This document shows, piece by piece, positions 1-7,913 of a stretch of DNA of 30,489 nt. Position numbers and translations under genes: made by a program. The first letter of the stretch is position 1, and each line of letters starts with the position of its first letter. The notes below the pieces were generated by a model. It saw only the letters and a program-made list of their open reading frames with translations, searched no databases and was not told the origin of the DNA. This stretch comes from a bacterium (GTDB taxonomy: Bacteria; Calditrichota; Calditrichia; RBG-13-44-9; J042): assembly GCA_015494485.1 (NCBI GenBank), contig WGBF01000049.1, positions 1 to 30,489 on the forward strand, given 5' to 3'.

Positions 1-776
1 ACACCACCGTAAATTTTCCGTCCGACAACCCGTTTCGCATACTGTACCGGAATTTTCCGCTGTGCCTGGGTCAATGCCACGATGAACATCACAATGAAAA
101 AGGCCAGGGCAATCAAAAAGATTTCCTGAAGAATGGTTCGATTGCCACTACTTAACTGCACCCATTCTTCAATAATAGCGGATGGAAATCGGGCAATGAT
201 ACCAATGAAGATAATCAGGGAGATCCCATTACCAATACCGCGGTCATCAATTAATTCACCCATCCACATGATGAGCATGGTACCGGTGGTCATGGCCAGC
301 ATGGTCATGAGCCGAAATCCCATACCCGGATTAATGACTGCAGACAAACCCGTGGAGGGGTCTTTGATACTTTCCAGAAAGATGGCCACCCCAAACGCCT
401 GCATGGCGGAGATAATTAACGTCCCATAACGGGTGTACTGAATAATTTTCTTTCGCCCTTCTTCCCCTTCTTTTTGCAAGCGTTGAAAATAGGGAATTAC
501 AGCACCCAACAACTGTAAAATGATGGATGCACTAATGTACGGCATAATTCCCAGACCAAAAACCGCAGCGCGCCGGAAAGCACCACCGACAAATAAGTCA
601 TAAAGGCCGAACAATGTTCCGGACAATTGGCGCATGGCCTGGGTTAAAATGTCCGTATTGATACCCGGCACAACGATGTGGGTACCAATGCGTTCCAGAG
701 CTAAGATAAAAACGGTAAATAAAATGCGGCTTCGAAGATCGTGGATTTTAAAAATATTTCTAAATGTCTCAATCAT
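1..776 (-). CDS. secY: Protein translocase subunit SecY (5' part, cut by window edge)
   Basis: SecY forms the membrane channel of the Sec translocon together with SecE, which is also encoded in this window. I translated the minus strand from the ATG at 776. The frame stays open for 258 codons to the left edge, out of the usual 430-450. Recognisable SecY blocks include GIMPYISASIILQLL after the first plug and TM region, KEGEEGRKKIIQYTRYGT in the cytoplasmic loop, DRGIGNGISL, and RKIPVQYAKRVVGRK at the left edge, which matches the loop after TM6. The start overlaps the rplO stop in an ATGA, so the two are probably translationally coupled. This is the usual last position of the spc operon. No frameshift is seen in the visible part. 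Confidence 0.96.
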   Translation of the reverse strand, partial: MIETFRNIFKIHDLRSRILFTVFILALERIGTHIVVPGINTDILTQAMRQLSGTLFGLYDLFVGGAFRRAAVFGLGIMPYISASIILQLLGAVIPYFQRLQKEGEEGRKKIIQYTRYGTLIISAMQAFGVAIFLESIKDPSTGLSAVINPGMGFRLMTMLAMTTGTMLIMWMGELIDDRGIGNGISLIIFIGIIARFPSAIIEEWVQLSSGNRTILQEIFLIALAFFIVMFIVALTQAQRKIPVQYAKRVVGRKIYGG

Positions 777-1210
777 ATCAGCGTAACCGTGCCTCCTGCC
801 TTTTCAATCTTTTCACGGGCGGATTTACTGACTGCATGGACTTTTACCGTCAACTTTTTATTCAATTCCCCATCGCCTAAAATTTTAACCGGCTGGGTCA
901 ATTTTTTAATTAAACCGGCTTCCTGCAGGGTTTCCGGGGTTACTTCTTCCCCGCTGAAATCGTTCAGTGCCGAAACATTCACCACTTGATATTCCACCCG
1001 GCCCCGATGATAAAAACCGAATTTTGGCAAACGCCGCTGAATGGGCATCTGGCCCCCTTCGAACCATGCCCGCTGTTTGGAGCCGGAACGGGAACGTTGC
1101 CCTTTTGTACCCCGACCAGCGGTACATCCCCAACCGGAGCCTTCGCCGCGTCCCACGCGTTTCCGATTTCGTGTTGAACCTGGCGCTTTTTTCAGAGAAC
1201 CCAAATCCAT
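773..1210 (-). CDS. rplO: 50S ribosomal protein L15 (uL15)
   Basis: Large-subunit protein that binds 23S rRNA and joins late in assembly. The 145 residues match the usual length. The N-terminal Gly/Arg-rich tail carries the family hallmarks: VGRGEGSGWG, then GTKGQRSRSG and FEGGQMPIQRRLPKFGF (residues about 19-67). The C-terminal globular half ends AREKIEKAGGTVTLI. The ATG start at 1210 lies 22 bases after rpmD, and the stop overlaps the secY start. The order rpmD-rplO-secY is the standard spc arrangement. Confidence 0.97.
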   Translation of the reverse strand: MDLGSLKKAPGSTRNRKRVGRGEGSGWGCTAGRGTKGQRSRSGSKQRAWFEGGQMPIQRRLPKFGFYHRGRVEYQVVNVSALNDFSGEEVTPETLQEAGLIKKLTQPVKILGDGELNKKLTVKVHAVSKSAREKIEKAGGTVTLI

Positions 1211-1232
1211 AATCCTGACCTCACATCAACGT

Positions 1233-1436
1233 TTATTGTTCAATTTCCTCGACTTCAACAATATGCCGCACTTGATTCACCATACCCCGAATCTGCGGCG
1301 TATCCTTATGGATAACCGTATGCCGAATCCGTTTTAACCCCAGTGCTTTTACCGTGCGTTTATGCTTTTCCATTTTGTCGATTAAGCTACGCACCTGGGT
1401 AATCTTTAAATATTTTTCTGTTTTCTTCTTAGCCAT
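1233..1436 (-). CDS. rpmD: 50S ribosomal protein L30 (uL30)
   Basis: Small large-subunit protein of 67 residues that binds 23S rRNA. The family core is visible as LKITQVRSLID near residues 10-19, then KHKRTVKALGLKRI and the closing RGMVNQVRHIVEV. It begins with a short lysine-rich extension (MAKKKTEK), so it is slightly longer than the 58-60 residues of E. coli or Bacillus L30. It lies 14 bases after rpsE and 22 before rplO. L30 is missing from some bacterial lineages, so its presence is mildly informative. Confidence 0.96.
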   Translation of the reverse strand: MAKKKTEKYLKITQVRSLIDKMEKHKRTVKALGLKRIRHTVIHKDTPQIRGMVNQVRHIVEVEEIEQ

Positions 1437-1450
1437 TGTTCAACCCACTC

Positions 1451-1975
1451 TTATTCCGTAAACCCTGTAAACAATTCTTTAATTGTCATGCCACGGTTGC
1501 GGGCAATTTTACCCGGATCCTCCAGTTGCTGCAGGGCAACCAAGGTGGCTTTAACCACATTATGGGGATTGGACGAACCAATAATTTTGGTCAGAATATC
1601 GCGAATCCCCACCGCTTCACAAATGGCACGTACCGGGCCACCCGCAATAATACCGGTACCGGGAGATGCCGGCTTCAGAATAACCTTTCCAGCGCCATAT
1701 TTCCCGAAGACCTCATACGGAATAGTTCCATTTACCAGATCAATTTTCACAATTTCCTTTTTGGCTTTTTCGGTTGCTTTGGCAATGGCACTAATAACTT
1801 CACGCGCTTTTCCCAATCCAACACCCACGTGTCCGTTTCCATCACCAACCACAACAATGGCGCTGAAGCTGAAACGTCGCCCACCTTTAACCACTTTGGC
1901 AACACGGTTGATATACACAACCTTCTCTTTTAAATCCAGCTCATGGGGATTAATTTTTTCGTTTCTCTTCTTCAT
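1451..1975 (-). CDS. rpsE: 30S ribosomal protein S5 (uS5)
   Basis: Small-subunit protein near the decoding centre and mRNA entry, important for accuracy. At 174 residues it has normal length. The N-terminal domain carries the loop INRVAKVVKGGRRFSF (residues 22-37), where spectinomycin-resistance changes occur in other bacteria. VVVGDGNGHVGVGLGKAREV follows. The C-terminal domain has PASPGTGIIAGGPVRAICEA and DILTKIIGSSNPHNVVKAT. ATG start, 15 bases after rplR. The usual spc order rplR-rpsE-rpmD is kept. Confidence 0.97.
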   Translation of the reverse strand: MKKRNEKINPHELDLKEKVVYINRVAKVVKGGRRFSFSAIVVVGDGNGHVGVGLGKAREVISAIAKATEKAKKEIVKIDLVNGTIPYEVFGKYGAGKVILKPASPGTGIIAGGPVRAICEAVGIRDILTKIIGSSNPHNVVKATLVALQQLEDPGKIARNRGMTIKELFTGFTE

Positions 1976-1990
1976 ACCTCATCTCTGCGT

Positions 1991-2335
1991 TTAGAATTCC
2001 AAGCCACCTTCACGGGCGCCTTCGGCCAATGCTTTTACCCGCCCGTGGTATTTGTACCCATTCCGGTCAAATTTAATTTTCTTAATATTCTTTTCCTGAG
2101 CCAACTTGGCAATATACCGTCCCACAATCCGGCTGGCTTCCACCTTACTTTTGGCTTTAGCCACTTCATCCCGAATTTCTTTACTCAAATTGGACGCGCC
2201 TACCAGGGTCTTCTGCTGCGTATCGTCCACAATTTGGCCGTAAATGTACTTCAAACTGCGGTACACCACCAGGCGCGGTCGTTCACTGGTTCCAAACATT
2301 TTCTTCTTTCTCCGTTGTCTTTTTTTCTTAGCCAT
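1991..2335 (-). CDS. rplR: 50S ribosomal protein L18 (uL18)
   Basis: Binds 5S rRNA together with L5 and anchors it in the central protuberance. The 114 residues include an N-terminal basic segment of mostly K and R, RPRLVVYRSLKYIYGQIVDD, and the family ending FDRNGYKYHGRVKALAEGARE. The start is an ATG at 2335, 23 bases after rplF. There is no oddity apart from the strongly basic first 12 residues, which are normal for the family. Confidence 0.96.
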   Translation of the reverse strand: MAKKKRQRRKKKMFGTSERPRLVVYRSLKYIYGQIVDDTQQKTLVGASNLSKEIRDEVAKAKSKVEASRIVGRYIAKLAQEKNIKKIKFDRNGYKYHGRVKALAEGAREGGLEF

Positions 2336-2358
2336 GGCAACACACTCCCCGGTTGCTA

Positions 2359-2898
2359 TTACTTGGCTCCTGCCTTTCCGGCTTTGCGCCGAATGACTTC
2401 ACCTTCATAGCGAATACCTTTACCCTTATAGGGTTCCGGCTTCCGGAAACTGCGAATTTTGGCGGCAACCTGTCCGACCAATACTTTGTCAATCCCCGAT
2501 ACCACAATGGTGGTTTGATTGGGCACATCAATCTGAATGGCATCGGGCGGAATAAAATAAATGGGATGGGAATACCCCAGATGTAGCAAGATGCCCTTAT
2601 TCTTTTTCTCTACACGATACCCAACACCTTCAATCACCAGCGTCTTTTTAAACCCTTCGCTAACCCCAACAACCAGATTATTAATTAAGGTACGGGTTAA
2701 CCCGTGCAGGGCGCGGAATTGTTTTTCATCATTGGGGCGTTTCACAATAATGGTATTGCCCTCTTTTTCCACAATCATTTGCGGATGAATTTCCTGCTGC
2801 AGTTCCCCTTTGGGCCCCTTCACCTTAACAAGCCCCGGTTCAATGGTAACTTCCACTTTATCCGGTAACTGAATAGGTAATTTTCCAATGCGTGACAC
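2359..2898 (-). CDS. rplF: 50S ribosomal protein L6 (uL6)
   Basis: Large-subunit protein at the factor-binding side, next to the sarcin-ricin loop. Its 179 residues form two repeated alpha/beta domains. Signatures are SRIGKLPIQLPDKVEV at the start, GPKGEL, and the C-terminal KPEPYKGKGIRYEGE (about residues 152-166), the diagnostic L6 motif. The start codon is GTG at 2898, supported by a GAGGAG Shine-Dalgarno seven bases upstream. It sits between rpsH and rplR as in the standard spc operon. Confidence 0.97.
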   Translation of the reverse strand: MSRIGKLPIQLPDKVEVTIEPGLVKVKGPKGELQQEIHPQMIVEKEGNTIIVKRPNDEKQFRALHGLTRTLINNLVVGVSEGFKKTLVIEGVGYRVEKKNKGILLHLGYSHPIYFIPPDAIQIDVPNQTTIVVSGIDKVLVGQVAAKIRSFRKPEPYKGKGIRYEGEVIRRKAGKAGAK

Positions 2899-2921
2899 GG
2901 TTCCGCTCCTCTAAATTTAAA

Positions 2922-3320
2922 TTACCAGATGTAACACAGCACTTCGCCACCCACCCGTTCTTTGCGGGCCTGGCGTTCTGTCATAACGCCTTTGGATGTA
3001 CTTAAAATTGCAATACCCATATTGTTCTTTACCCGAGGCAAATGATCCACATCCACGTAATACCGCCGACCGGGTTTGCTAACGCGTTTCAACTCATGAA
3101 TAACCGACTTTCCTTCCGGCGTGTAGCGGAGAAAAATCCGGATAATCCCCTGTTTGCCGTCGTCAATAATGATGTAGTTGCGAATAAAGCGCTGTTCATA
3201 TAAAATTTGAGCCATTTTTTTCTTCATATTCGATGCCGGAATATCCACATAACGATGCCTTGCCATGATGGCGTTGCGAATCCGCGTTAAGAAATCGGCA
3301 ATCGGATCAGTCATAGACAT
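2922..3320 (-). CDS. rpsH: 30S ribosomal protein S8 (uS8)
   Basis: Primary 16S rRNA-binding protein of the central domain. In E. coli it also represses the spc operon, but I see no S8-site mimic here to claim the same. It has 132 residues. The N-terminal signature TDPIADFLTRIRNA and the C-terminal STSKGVMTERQARKERVGGE are typical. The ATG at 3320 is used; an alternative ATG two codons later is equally possible. It is separated from rpsN by 21 bases. Confidence 0.97.
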   Translation of the reverse strand: MSMTDPIADFLTRIRNAIMARHRYVDIPASNMKKKMAQILYEQRFIRNYIIIDDGKQGIIRIFLRYTPEGKSVIHELKRVSKPGRRYYVDVDHLPRVKNNMGIAILSTSKGVMTERQARKERVGGEVLCYIW

Positions 3321-3341
3321 AAGTACACTCTCCTGAGATTT

Positions 3342-3527
3342 TTACCAGCTTGCTTTGGTTACACCAGGAATTTCGCCCTTGTTGGCTAATTCCCGGAAAC
3401 AGATACGGCATAACCCAAATTTGCGATAATATGCCCGTGGTCGCCCACACCGTTCACAACGATGGTATTCCCGAACTTTAAATTTTTGTGGCTTTTTGGC
3501 CTTCGCGATTAATGCTTTCTTTGCCAA
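3342..3527 (-). CDS. rpsN: 30S ribosomal protein S14, zinc-binding type (uS14)
   Basis: Small-subunit head protein. At 61 residues it is the short zinc (C+) form rather than the 100-residue zinc-free form. The four ligands are C24, C27, C40 and C43, in CERC and CRIC pairs, followed by the conserved ending FRELANKGEIPGVTKASW. The start is TTG at 3527 (Leu codon read as Met, then AKKALIAKAK), preceded by GGGAGAAG. The gap to the rplE stop is only three bases, which suggests coupled translation with rplE. Confidence 0.97.
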   Translation of the reverse strand: MAKKALIAKAKKPQKFKVREYHRCERCGRPRAYYRKFGLCRICFRELANKGEIPGVTKASW

Positions 3528-3530
3528 GGT

Positions 3531-4091
3531 TTACTTCTCCCTATTTTTAAATGGCATACCCAGTGCTTTTAACAATTCATATGCTTCTTCATCCGTTTCC
3601 GCCGTGGTCACAAAGGTAATATCCAGACCACGAATTTTATCGATCTTGTCCACATTGATTTCCGGGAAGATGATTTGCTCCCGAATCCCCACGGAATAAT
3701 TACCCCGCCCATCAAAAGATTTATCCGGTAAACCGCGAAAGTCGCGAATGCGGGGTACCGCCAGGCTAATAAAGCGATCCAGAAATTCGTACATCCGTTG
3801 CCCTCGCAGGGTAACGCTGGCGCCAATTTTCATTCCCTTCCGCAATTTGAAATTGGAAATGGATTTCTTTGCCGTATTGTACCGCGGTTTTTGCCCGGAA
3901 ATCTGGGCCAGGTCCTCCATCGCGTGGTCCAGTTCTTTAATGTCCTGAACCGCTTCCCCAACACCCATGTTTAACACAATTTTTTCCAGCCGGGGCACCT
4001 GCATGATGTTCTTGTACCCCAGGCGCTTCATTAACGCCGGTACAATTTCTTCTTTGTATCGCTTTAGCAATCTCGGATAATAATTCTCCAT
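3531..4091 (-). CDS. rplE: 50S ribosomal protein L5 (uL5)
   Basis: Forms the 5S rRNA complex with L18 and contacts the P-site tRNA and the 30S head. The 186 residues carry YKNIMQVPRLEKIVLNMGVG (residues 25-44), SGQKPRYNTAKKSISNFKLR, the phosphate-loop region RDFRGLPDKSFDGRGNYSVG, and DITFVTTAETDEEAYELLKA at the end. Length and motifs fit the family. ATG start at 4091, 18 bases after rplX. Confidence 0.97.
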   Translation of the reverse strand: MENYYPRLLKRYKEEIVPALMKRLGYKNIMQVPRLEKIVLNMGVGEAVQDIKELDHAMEDLAQISGQKPRYNTAKKSISNFKLRKGMKIGASVTLRGQRMYEFLDRFISLAVPRIRDFRGLPDKSFDGRGNYSVGIREQIIFPEINVDKIDKIRGLDITFVTTAETDEEAYELLKALGMPFKNREK

Positions 4092-4109
4092 TGTTCCAGA
4101 CCCTTACCT

Positions 4110-4427
4110 TTAAATGATCTCGCCGCAATCTTGATGTTTGCAATAGCGAACCTTACTGTTATCTTCCAGAATGCGAATCCCAACACGGGTTGGCCGCCCG
4201 CATTTGGGACAAACCACTTTAACGTTGGAAATATGAATCGGGGCTTCCTTTTCAATAATCCCGCCCTGCGGCAAGGCCTGCGACGGCCGTTCGTGATGCT
4301 TCCGCAGATTAACGCCTTCCACAATAATTCTGTTCTTTTTAGGAAACACCTTCAGCACTTTACCGGTTTTGCCCCGATAGTTTCCCGAAATCACTTTAAC
4401 CGTATCGTTTTTCACCACTTTTCTCAT
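4110..4427 (-). CDS. rplX: 50S ribosomal protein L24 (uL24) with a cysteine ribbon
   Basis: Assembly-initiating protein of the 50S subunit, located near the exit tunnel. The KOW fold spans residues 5-35 (VISGNYRGKTGKVLKVFPKK), followed by GVNLRKHHERPSQALPQGGI. The C-terminal extension has four cysteines, C73, C76, C96 and C101, which I infer bind zinc. The second pair is spaced C-x4-C (CKHQDC) instead of the C-x2-C familiar from L24 homologues that carry a ribbon. 105 residues; ATG at 4427, 16 bases after rplN. Confidence 0.96.
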   Translation of the reverse strand: MRKVVKNDTVKVISGNYRGKTGKVLKVFPKKNRIIVEGVNLRKHHERPSQALPQGGIIEKEAPIHISNVKVVCPKCGRPTRVGIRILEDNSKVRYCKHQDCGEII

Positions 4428-4443
4428 TTTCTCACACCTATTG

Positions 4444-4812
4444 TTATAATACTTCCGGCGCCAAGGAGATAATTTTCATAAAGTCTTTATCACGCAATTC
4501 CCGCGCAACCGGGCCAAAAATACGCGTTCCGCGCGGCTCCCCTTGATTATCCAGCAATACCGCGGCATTTTCATCAAAGCGAATGTAGGAGCCATCTTCC
4601 CGACGAATTTCTTTTTTGGTGCGCACAATGACTGCCCGACTGACTTCACCCTTCTTAATGGGCGAATTGGGAATAGCGCTTTTTACTGAAACCACAATAA
4701 TATCACCCACTGAACCATAGCGTTTACCGGTTCCGCCCAGCACGCGGATACACATTACCTTTTTAGCACCGGAATTATCCGCAACGTTTAATCTTGTGTA
4801 TTCCTGTATCAT
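4444..4812 (-). CDS. rplN: 50S ribosomal protein L14 (uL14)
   Basis: Intersubunit-bridge protein of the 50S subunit, and the docking site for the silencing factor RsfS in other bacteria. The 122 residues match the universal length. The family signature starts at the N-terminus: MIQEYTRLNVADNSGAKKVM, then CIRVLGG. Later blocks are IVVSVKSAIPNSPIKKGEV and FGPVARELRDKDFMKIISLA. ATG at 4812. The gap to rpsQ is 11 bases. Confidence 0.98.
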   Translation of the reverse strand: MIQEYTRLNVADNSGAKKVMCIRVLGGTGKRYGSVGDIIVVSVKSAIPNSPIKKGEVSRAVIVRTKKEIRREDGSYIRFDENAAVLLDNQGEPRGTRIFGPVARELRDKDFMKIISLAPEVL

Positions 4813-4823
4813 TTTTCCTACCC

Positions 4824-5084
4824 CTACTTAGCCTTTTCGATAATCTCAACCACACGCCAACGCTTGGTTTTGCTCAACGGACGGGTTTCCATAATTTTCA
4901 CCCGGTCGCCCACGCGGCACTGGTTTTCCTCATCATGGGCATGAAATTTTTTGCTGCGTTTTACATACTTTTTGTACAACGGATGTTTCACCAATCGTTC
5001 TACCAATACGACAACACTTTTATCCATCTTGTCACTAACAACCACACCAACGCGGGTTTTCCGGATTCCTCGTTTTCTCTCCAT
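4824..5084 (-). CDS. rpsQ: 30S ribosomal protein S17 (uS17)
   Basis: Primary 16S rRNA-binding protein with an OB fold. The key block is KTRVGVVVSDKMDKSVVVLV, then HPLYKKYVKRSKKFHAHDE and VGDRVKIMETRPLSKTKRWR, all diagnostic. I prefer the ATG at 5084 (86 residues). The only visible Shine-Dalgarno, AGGTGA, lies about ten bases before it, but only one or two bases before the alternative ATG at 5093, which would add three residues. It is 17 bases after rpmC. Confidence 0.95.
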   Translation of the reverse strand: MERKRGIRKTRVGVVVSDKMDKSVVVLVERLVKHPLYKKYVKRSKKFHAHDEENQCRVGDRVKIMETRPLSKTKRWRVVEIIEKAK

Positions 5085-5101
5085 CACTAACATTCACCTG
5101 T

Positions 5102-5320
5102 TTATTTTGTTTCTTCCAATGGTTTAGAAATCCCCAGTTCGTATTCCCGCAAGATGGTTTTAATGCGGGCAATATCACGCTTCACTTCCCGGATGCGATT
5201 GGGATTCTGAATTTGATGCATCGCTTTCTGAATGCGCAAATTTGCCAGTTCGTCTTTTAACTCTTCCAATTGCGCTTTTAAATCCGCAATGGTCATTTGT
5301 CTCAGTTCTGCCGCTTTCAT
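5102..5320 (-). CDS. rpmC: 50S ribosomal protein L29 (uL29)
   Basis: Small two-helix protein next to the tunnel exit, beside L23, where trigger factor and SRP dock. It has 72 residues, a little longer than E. coli (63). The signature LKAQLEELKDELANLRIQKA (residues 14-33) is followed by NPNRIREVKRDIARIKTILRE. It is highly charged and helical throughout. ATG start at 5320, five bases after the rplP stop, and in standard S10-operon order. Confidence 0.96.
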   Translation of the reverse strand: MKAAELRQMTIADLKAQLEELKDELANLRIQKAMHQIQNPNRIREVKRDIARIKTILREYELGISKPLEETK

Positions 5321-5325
5321 AATGC

Positions 5326-5745
5326 TTACTCTCCGCTTTCTTCGCGCATGACAAATTTGGTTTTAATGGGTAACTTATGGGACGCTAACCGCATGGCTTC
5401 CTTGGCAATTTCCGGCGCCACACCTTCCAGCTCGAACATAATCCGTCCGGGTTTTACCACCGCTACCCAGAACTCCGGAGACCCTTTCCCTTTACCCATT
5501 CGGGTTTCTGCCGGTTTTTTGGTTACCGGCTTATCCGGGAATATGCGAATCCATACTTTACCACCACGTTTAATATGCCGGGTAATGGCAATACGTGCCG
5601 CTTCAATTTGCCGGCTGGTAATCCACGCAGGTTCCAGAGCTTTCAGCCCGTAGCTACCGAAGGCCAGGGTGTTGCCCCGCTGGGCTTTCCCTTTCATGCG
5701 CCCCCGATGCTGCTTTCTGTATTTTACGCGTTTTGGCATTAACAT
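5326..5745 (-). CDS. rplP: 50S ribosomal protein L16 (uL16)
   Basis: Located at the A-site finger and elbow of the A-site tRNA; joins late in 50S assembly. The 139 residues begin MLMPKRVKYRKQHRGRMKG, with GNTLAFGSYGLKALEPAWIT, then the conserved GKGKGSPEFWVAVVKPGRIM block (residues about 83-102). ATG at 5745. The internal ATG two codons later is less likely because homologues usually keep an ML-P start. The gap to rpsC is 13 bases. Confidence 0.97.
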   Translation of the reverse strand: MLMPKRVKYRKQHRGRMKGKAQRGNTLAFGSYGLKALEPAWITSRQIEAARIAITRHIKRGGKVWIRIFPDKPVTKKPAETRMGKGKGSPEFWVAVVKPGRIMFELEGVAPEIAKEAMRLASHKLPIKTKFVMREESGE

Positions 5746-5758
5746 GGATTGTTACTCC

Positions 5759-6394
5759 TTATGATTTGCGTCCCAGTACTTCGCCTTTGTAAATCCACAC
5801 CTTAACTCCAATAGTCCCATAGGTGGTAATGGCCGTTGCTGTGGCATAGTCAATATCCGCACGCAGTGTCTGCAGGGGAATTCGTCCTTCTTTGTAACTT
5901 TCCGTTCGTGCCATTTCTGCACCACCCAACCGACCTGCAACTGCAATTTTTACCCCTTCGGCACCCAACCGCATGGCTGCTGTAATCGCACGCTTCATTG
6001 CCCGACGGAATGACACCTTGCCTTCCAGCTGACGGGCAATATTCTGGGCCACCAGAAAGGCGTCAATTTCAGGATGTTTAATTTCTTCAATATTAATATT
6101 CACATCTTTACCCAATAACTTACGCAGCTCTTCCCGCAGCCGGTCCACTTCGGCACCTTTTTTACCAATAACCACACCCGGTCGGGCGGTATGAATGCTA
6201 ATAACAACCCGCTTGGCTGTACGCTCAATGCCAATCTTGGAAATGGCACCATCCGGCACGCGCTTCCGAATGTAGCGGCGTACCAGTAAATCTTCATTTA
6301 ATGTTTTTGCAAAATCCTTTTCGTTAAACCACTGAGAATTCCAGGTCTTAATAAATCCCAGCCGAAACCCGATTGGATTGGTTTTCTGACCCAA
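5759..6394 (-). CDS. rpsC: 30S ribosomal protein S3 (uS3)
   Basis: Lines the mRNA entry channel and contributes to the ribosomal helicase activity. The 211 residues start MGQKTNPIGFRLGFIKTW. A KH domain with the GKKG loop is at residues 77-80, within ARPGVVIGKKGAEVDRLREE. The C-terminal domain carries GAEGVKIAVAGRLGGAEMAR and TYGTIGVKVWIYKGEVL. The start codon is TTG at 6394, with a strong GGAGGAG Shine-Dalgarno just upstream. 17 bases after rplV. Confidence 0.97.
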   Translation of the reverse strand: MGQKTNPIGFRLGFIKTWNSQWFNEKDFAKTLNEDLLVRRYIRKRVPDGAISKIGIERTAKRVVISIHTARPGVVIGKKGAEVDRLREELRKLLGKDVNINIEEIKHPEIDAFLVAQNIARQLEGKVSFRRAMKRAITAAMRLGAEGVKIAVAGRLGGAEMARTESYKEGRIPLQTLRADIDYATATAITTYGTIGVKVWIYKGEVLGRKS

Positions 6395-6411
6395 AACGAC
6401 TCCTCCACCGA

Positions 6412-6756
6412 TTATTCTTTATTTTCCAGAACGATTGTAATGTGACTGGTCCGGCGACGAATACGACCTGCCCGCCCCATGGACATGGGACGATACCGTT
6501 TGAGCATCGGACCACCATCAACGGTTATTTTCTTCACATAAATATCACTGGTCAACACTTTGGACCCTTCTTCCTTTTCGTAGAAATTCGCCACAGCAGA
6601 ACGCAACGCTTTTTCCAGCACCCGCGCCGCACGCTTGGGCGTAAAGTGCAGGATATTTAATGCCTCCTCCACATTCTTATCTTTAATCAGAGGCACCACC
6701 TGCCGCACCTTGAAGGGTGAAATTCGAATGTATCGTGCTTTTGCCACTGCTTCCAT
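6412..6756 (-). CDS. rplV: 50S ribosomal protein L22 (uL22)
   Basis: Lines the peptide exit tunnel through a long beta-hairpin, the site of macrolide-resistance changes in other bacteria. It has 114 residues. Family blocks are AKARYIRISPFKVRQVVPLI near the N-terminus, LEKALRSAVANFYEKE in the middle, and the hairpin GPMLKRYRPMSMGRAGRIRR followed by TSHITIVLEN. The hairpin is intact. ATG at 6756, 13 bases after rpsS. Confidence 0.97.
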   Translation of the reverse strand: MEAVAKARYIRISPFKVRQVVPLIKDKNVEEALNILHFTPKRAARVLEKALRSAVANFYEKEEGSKVLTSDIYVKKITVDGGPMLKRYRPMSMGRAGRIRRRTSHITIVLENKE

Positions 6757-6769
6757 GACTGTCCCCTAT

Positions 6770-7054
6770 TTAGCGTACCTTACCCATACGTTCCGATTTA
6801 CCCGCATGACCGCGGTATGTGCGGGTGGGTGCAAATTCACCTAACTTGTGCCCCACCATGTTTTCACTAATGTACACCGGAATAAACTTGATACCATTGT
6901 ACACGGCGATGGTATGGCCCACAAATTCCGGTGGAATTGTGCTGCGCCGTGCCCAGGTTTTGATTACCCGTTTTTCACCTGTTTCATTCAGCTTTTGAAT
7001 TTTCTTGAACAGCTTTTGGTCAATGTATGGGCCTTTCTTTAAAGAACGTGCCAT
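6770..7054 (-). CDS. rpsS: 30S ribosomal protein S19 (uS19)
   Basis: Small-subunit head protein that contacts L5 across the intersubunit bridge and binds 16S rRNA with S13. The 94 residues open with MARSLKKGPYIDQKLFKKIQ. The middle and end carry TWARRSTIPPEFVGHTIAVYNG and the signature HKLGEFAPTRTYRGHAGKSE. ATG start at 7054, 14 bases after rplB. Normal in length and sequence. Confidence 0.98.
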   Translation of the reverse strand: MARSLKKGPYIDQKLFKKIQKLNETGEKRVIKTWARRSTIPPEFVGHTIAVYNGIKFIPVYISENMVGHKLGEFAPTRTYRGHAGKSERMGKVR

Positions 7055-7068
7055 ATGCTACCTACCTC

Positions 7069-7893
7069 TTACTTTCGCCGTTTCACAATTAACGCATCCG
7101 AAGGTTTCCGTTTTTTGCGGGTCTTTAAACCCTTAGCCAGCTGCCCCCAGGGCGAACAGGGATGCCGACCACCAGAGGAGCGACCTTCGCCCCCACCCAT
7201 GGGGTGGTCGATGGGGTTCATGGCCACACCCCGAACATTGGGGCGACGTCCGCGCCAGCGGGCGCGTCCGGCTTTCCCAAGGGATTCGTTGATATGATCA
7301 ATATTACTTACCTGTCCCACCGTGGCGTAGCAATTCATCCGAAATTTCCGAATTTCACCAGACGGCATCTTCAACAATGCCCAATCGCCTTCCTTCGCCA
7401 TCAACTGTGCTGCCACACCGGCACTGCGGGCAACCTGCCCCCCTTTTCCGGGGATTAACTCAATATTGTGCACCATCATACCCAGCGGAATTTTTGCCAG
7501 CGGCAGGGCATTGCCCACTTTTACTTCGGCATTCTCACCAGACATCACGGTATCCCCCACCTGCAGGCCATCCGGTGCCAGAATATAGCGTTTTTCGCCA
7601 TCGGCGTAGGCCAGCAATGCAATTCGTGCACTGCGATTGGGATCATACTCAATGGTTTTTACCGTTGCAGGTATTCCATGCTTATTGCGCTTAAAATCGA
7701 TAATCCGGTACAGCTTTTTGTGTCCGCCACCACGCTGCCAGGCGGTAATACGCCCCTGATTGTTCCGTCCCCCGGTTTTCACCAGGCGAACGACCAGTGA
7801 GCGCTCCGGCTCATCGGCGGTAATGTCATCGCGGGTGACATCCACCCGAAATCGTAACCCCGGCGTAATCGGTTTGTATTTTTTCAGTCCCAT
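7069..7893 (-). CDS. rplB: 50S ribosomal protein L2 (uL2)
   Basis: One of the most conserved 50S proteins, needed for subunit association and close to the peptidyl-transferase centre. At 274 residues it has the usual length. Motifs include GRNNQGRITAWQRGGGHKK (residues 42-60), EYDPNRSARIALL, and the loop MNPIDHPMGGGEGRSSGG (residues 225-242). The loop reads HPM rather than the HPH of E. coli; from memory the HPM form is common in Bacteroidota-type sequences, weak support for an FCB host. ATG at 7893. Confidence 0.98.
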   Translation of the reverse strand: MGLKKYKPITPGLRFRVDVTRDDITADEPERSLVVRLVKTGGRNNQGRITAWQRGGGHKKLYRIIDFKRNKHGIPATVKTIEYDPNRSARIALLAYADGEKRYILAPDGLQVGDTVMSGENAEVKVGNALPLAKIPLGMMVHNIELIPGKGGQVARSAGVAAQLMAKEGDWALLKMPSGEIRKFRMNCYATVGQVSNIDHINESLGKAGRARWRGRRPNVRGVAMNPIDHPMGGGEGRSSGGRHPCSPWGQLAKGLKTRKKRKPSDALIVKRRK

Positions 7894-7913
7894 CTTAGTT
7901 CTCCACCACTATC

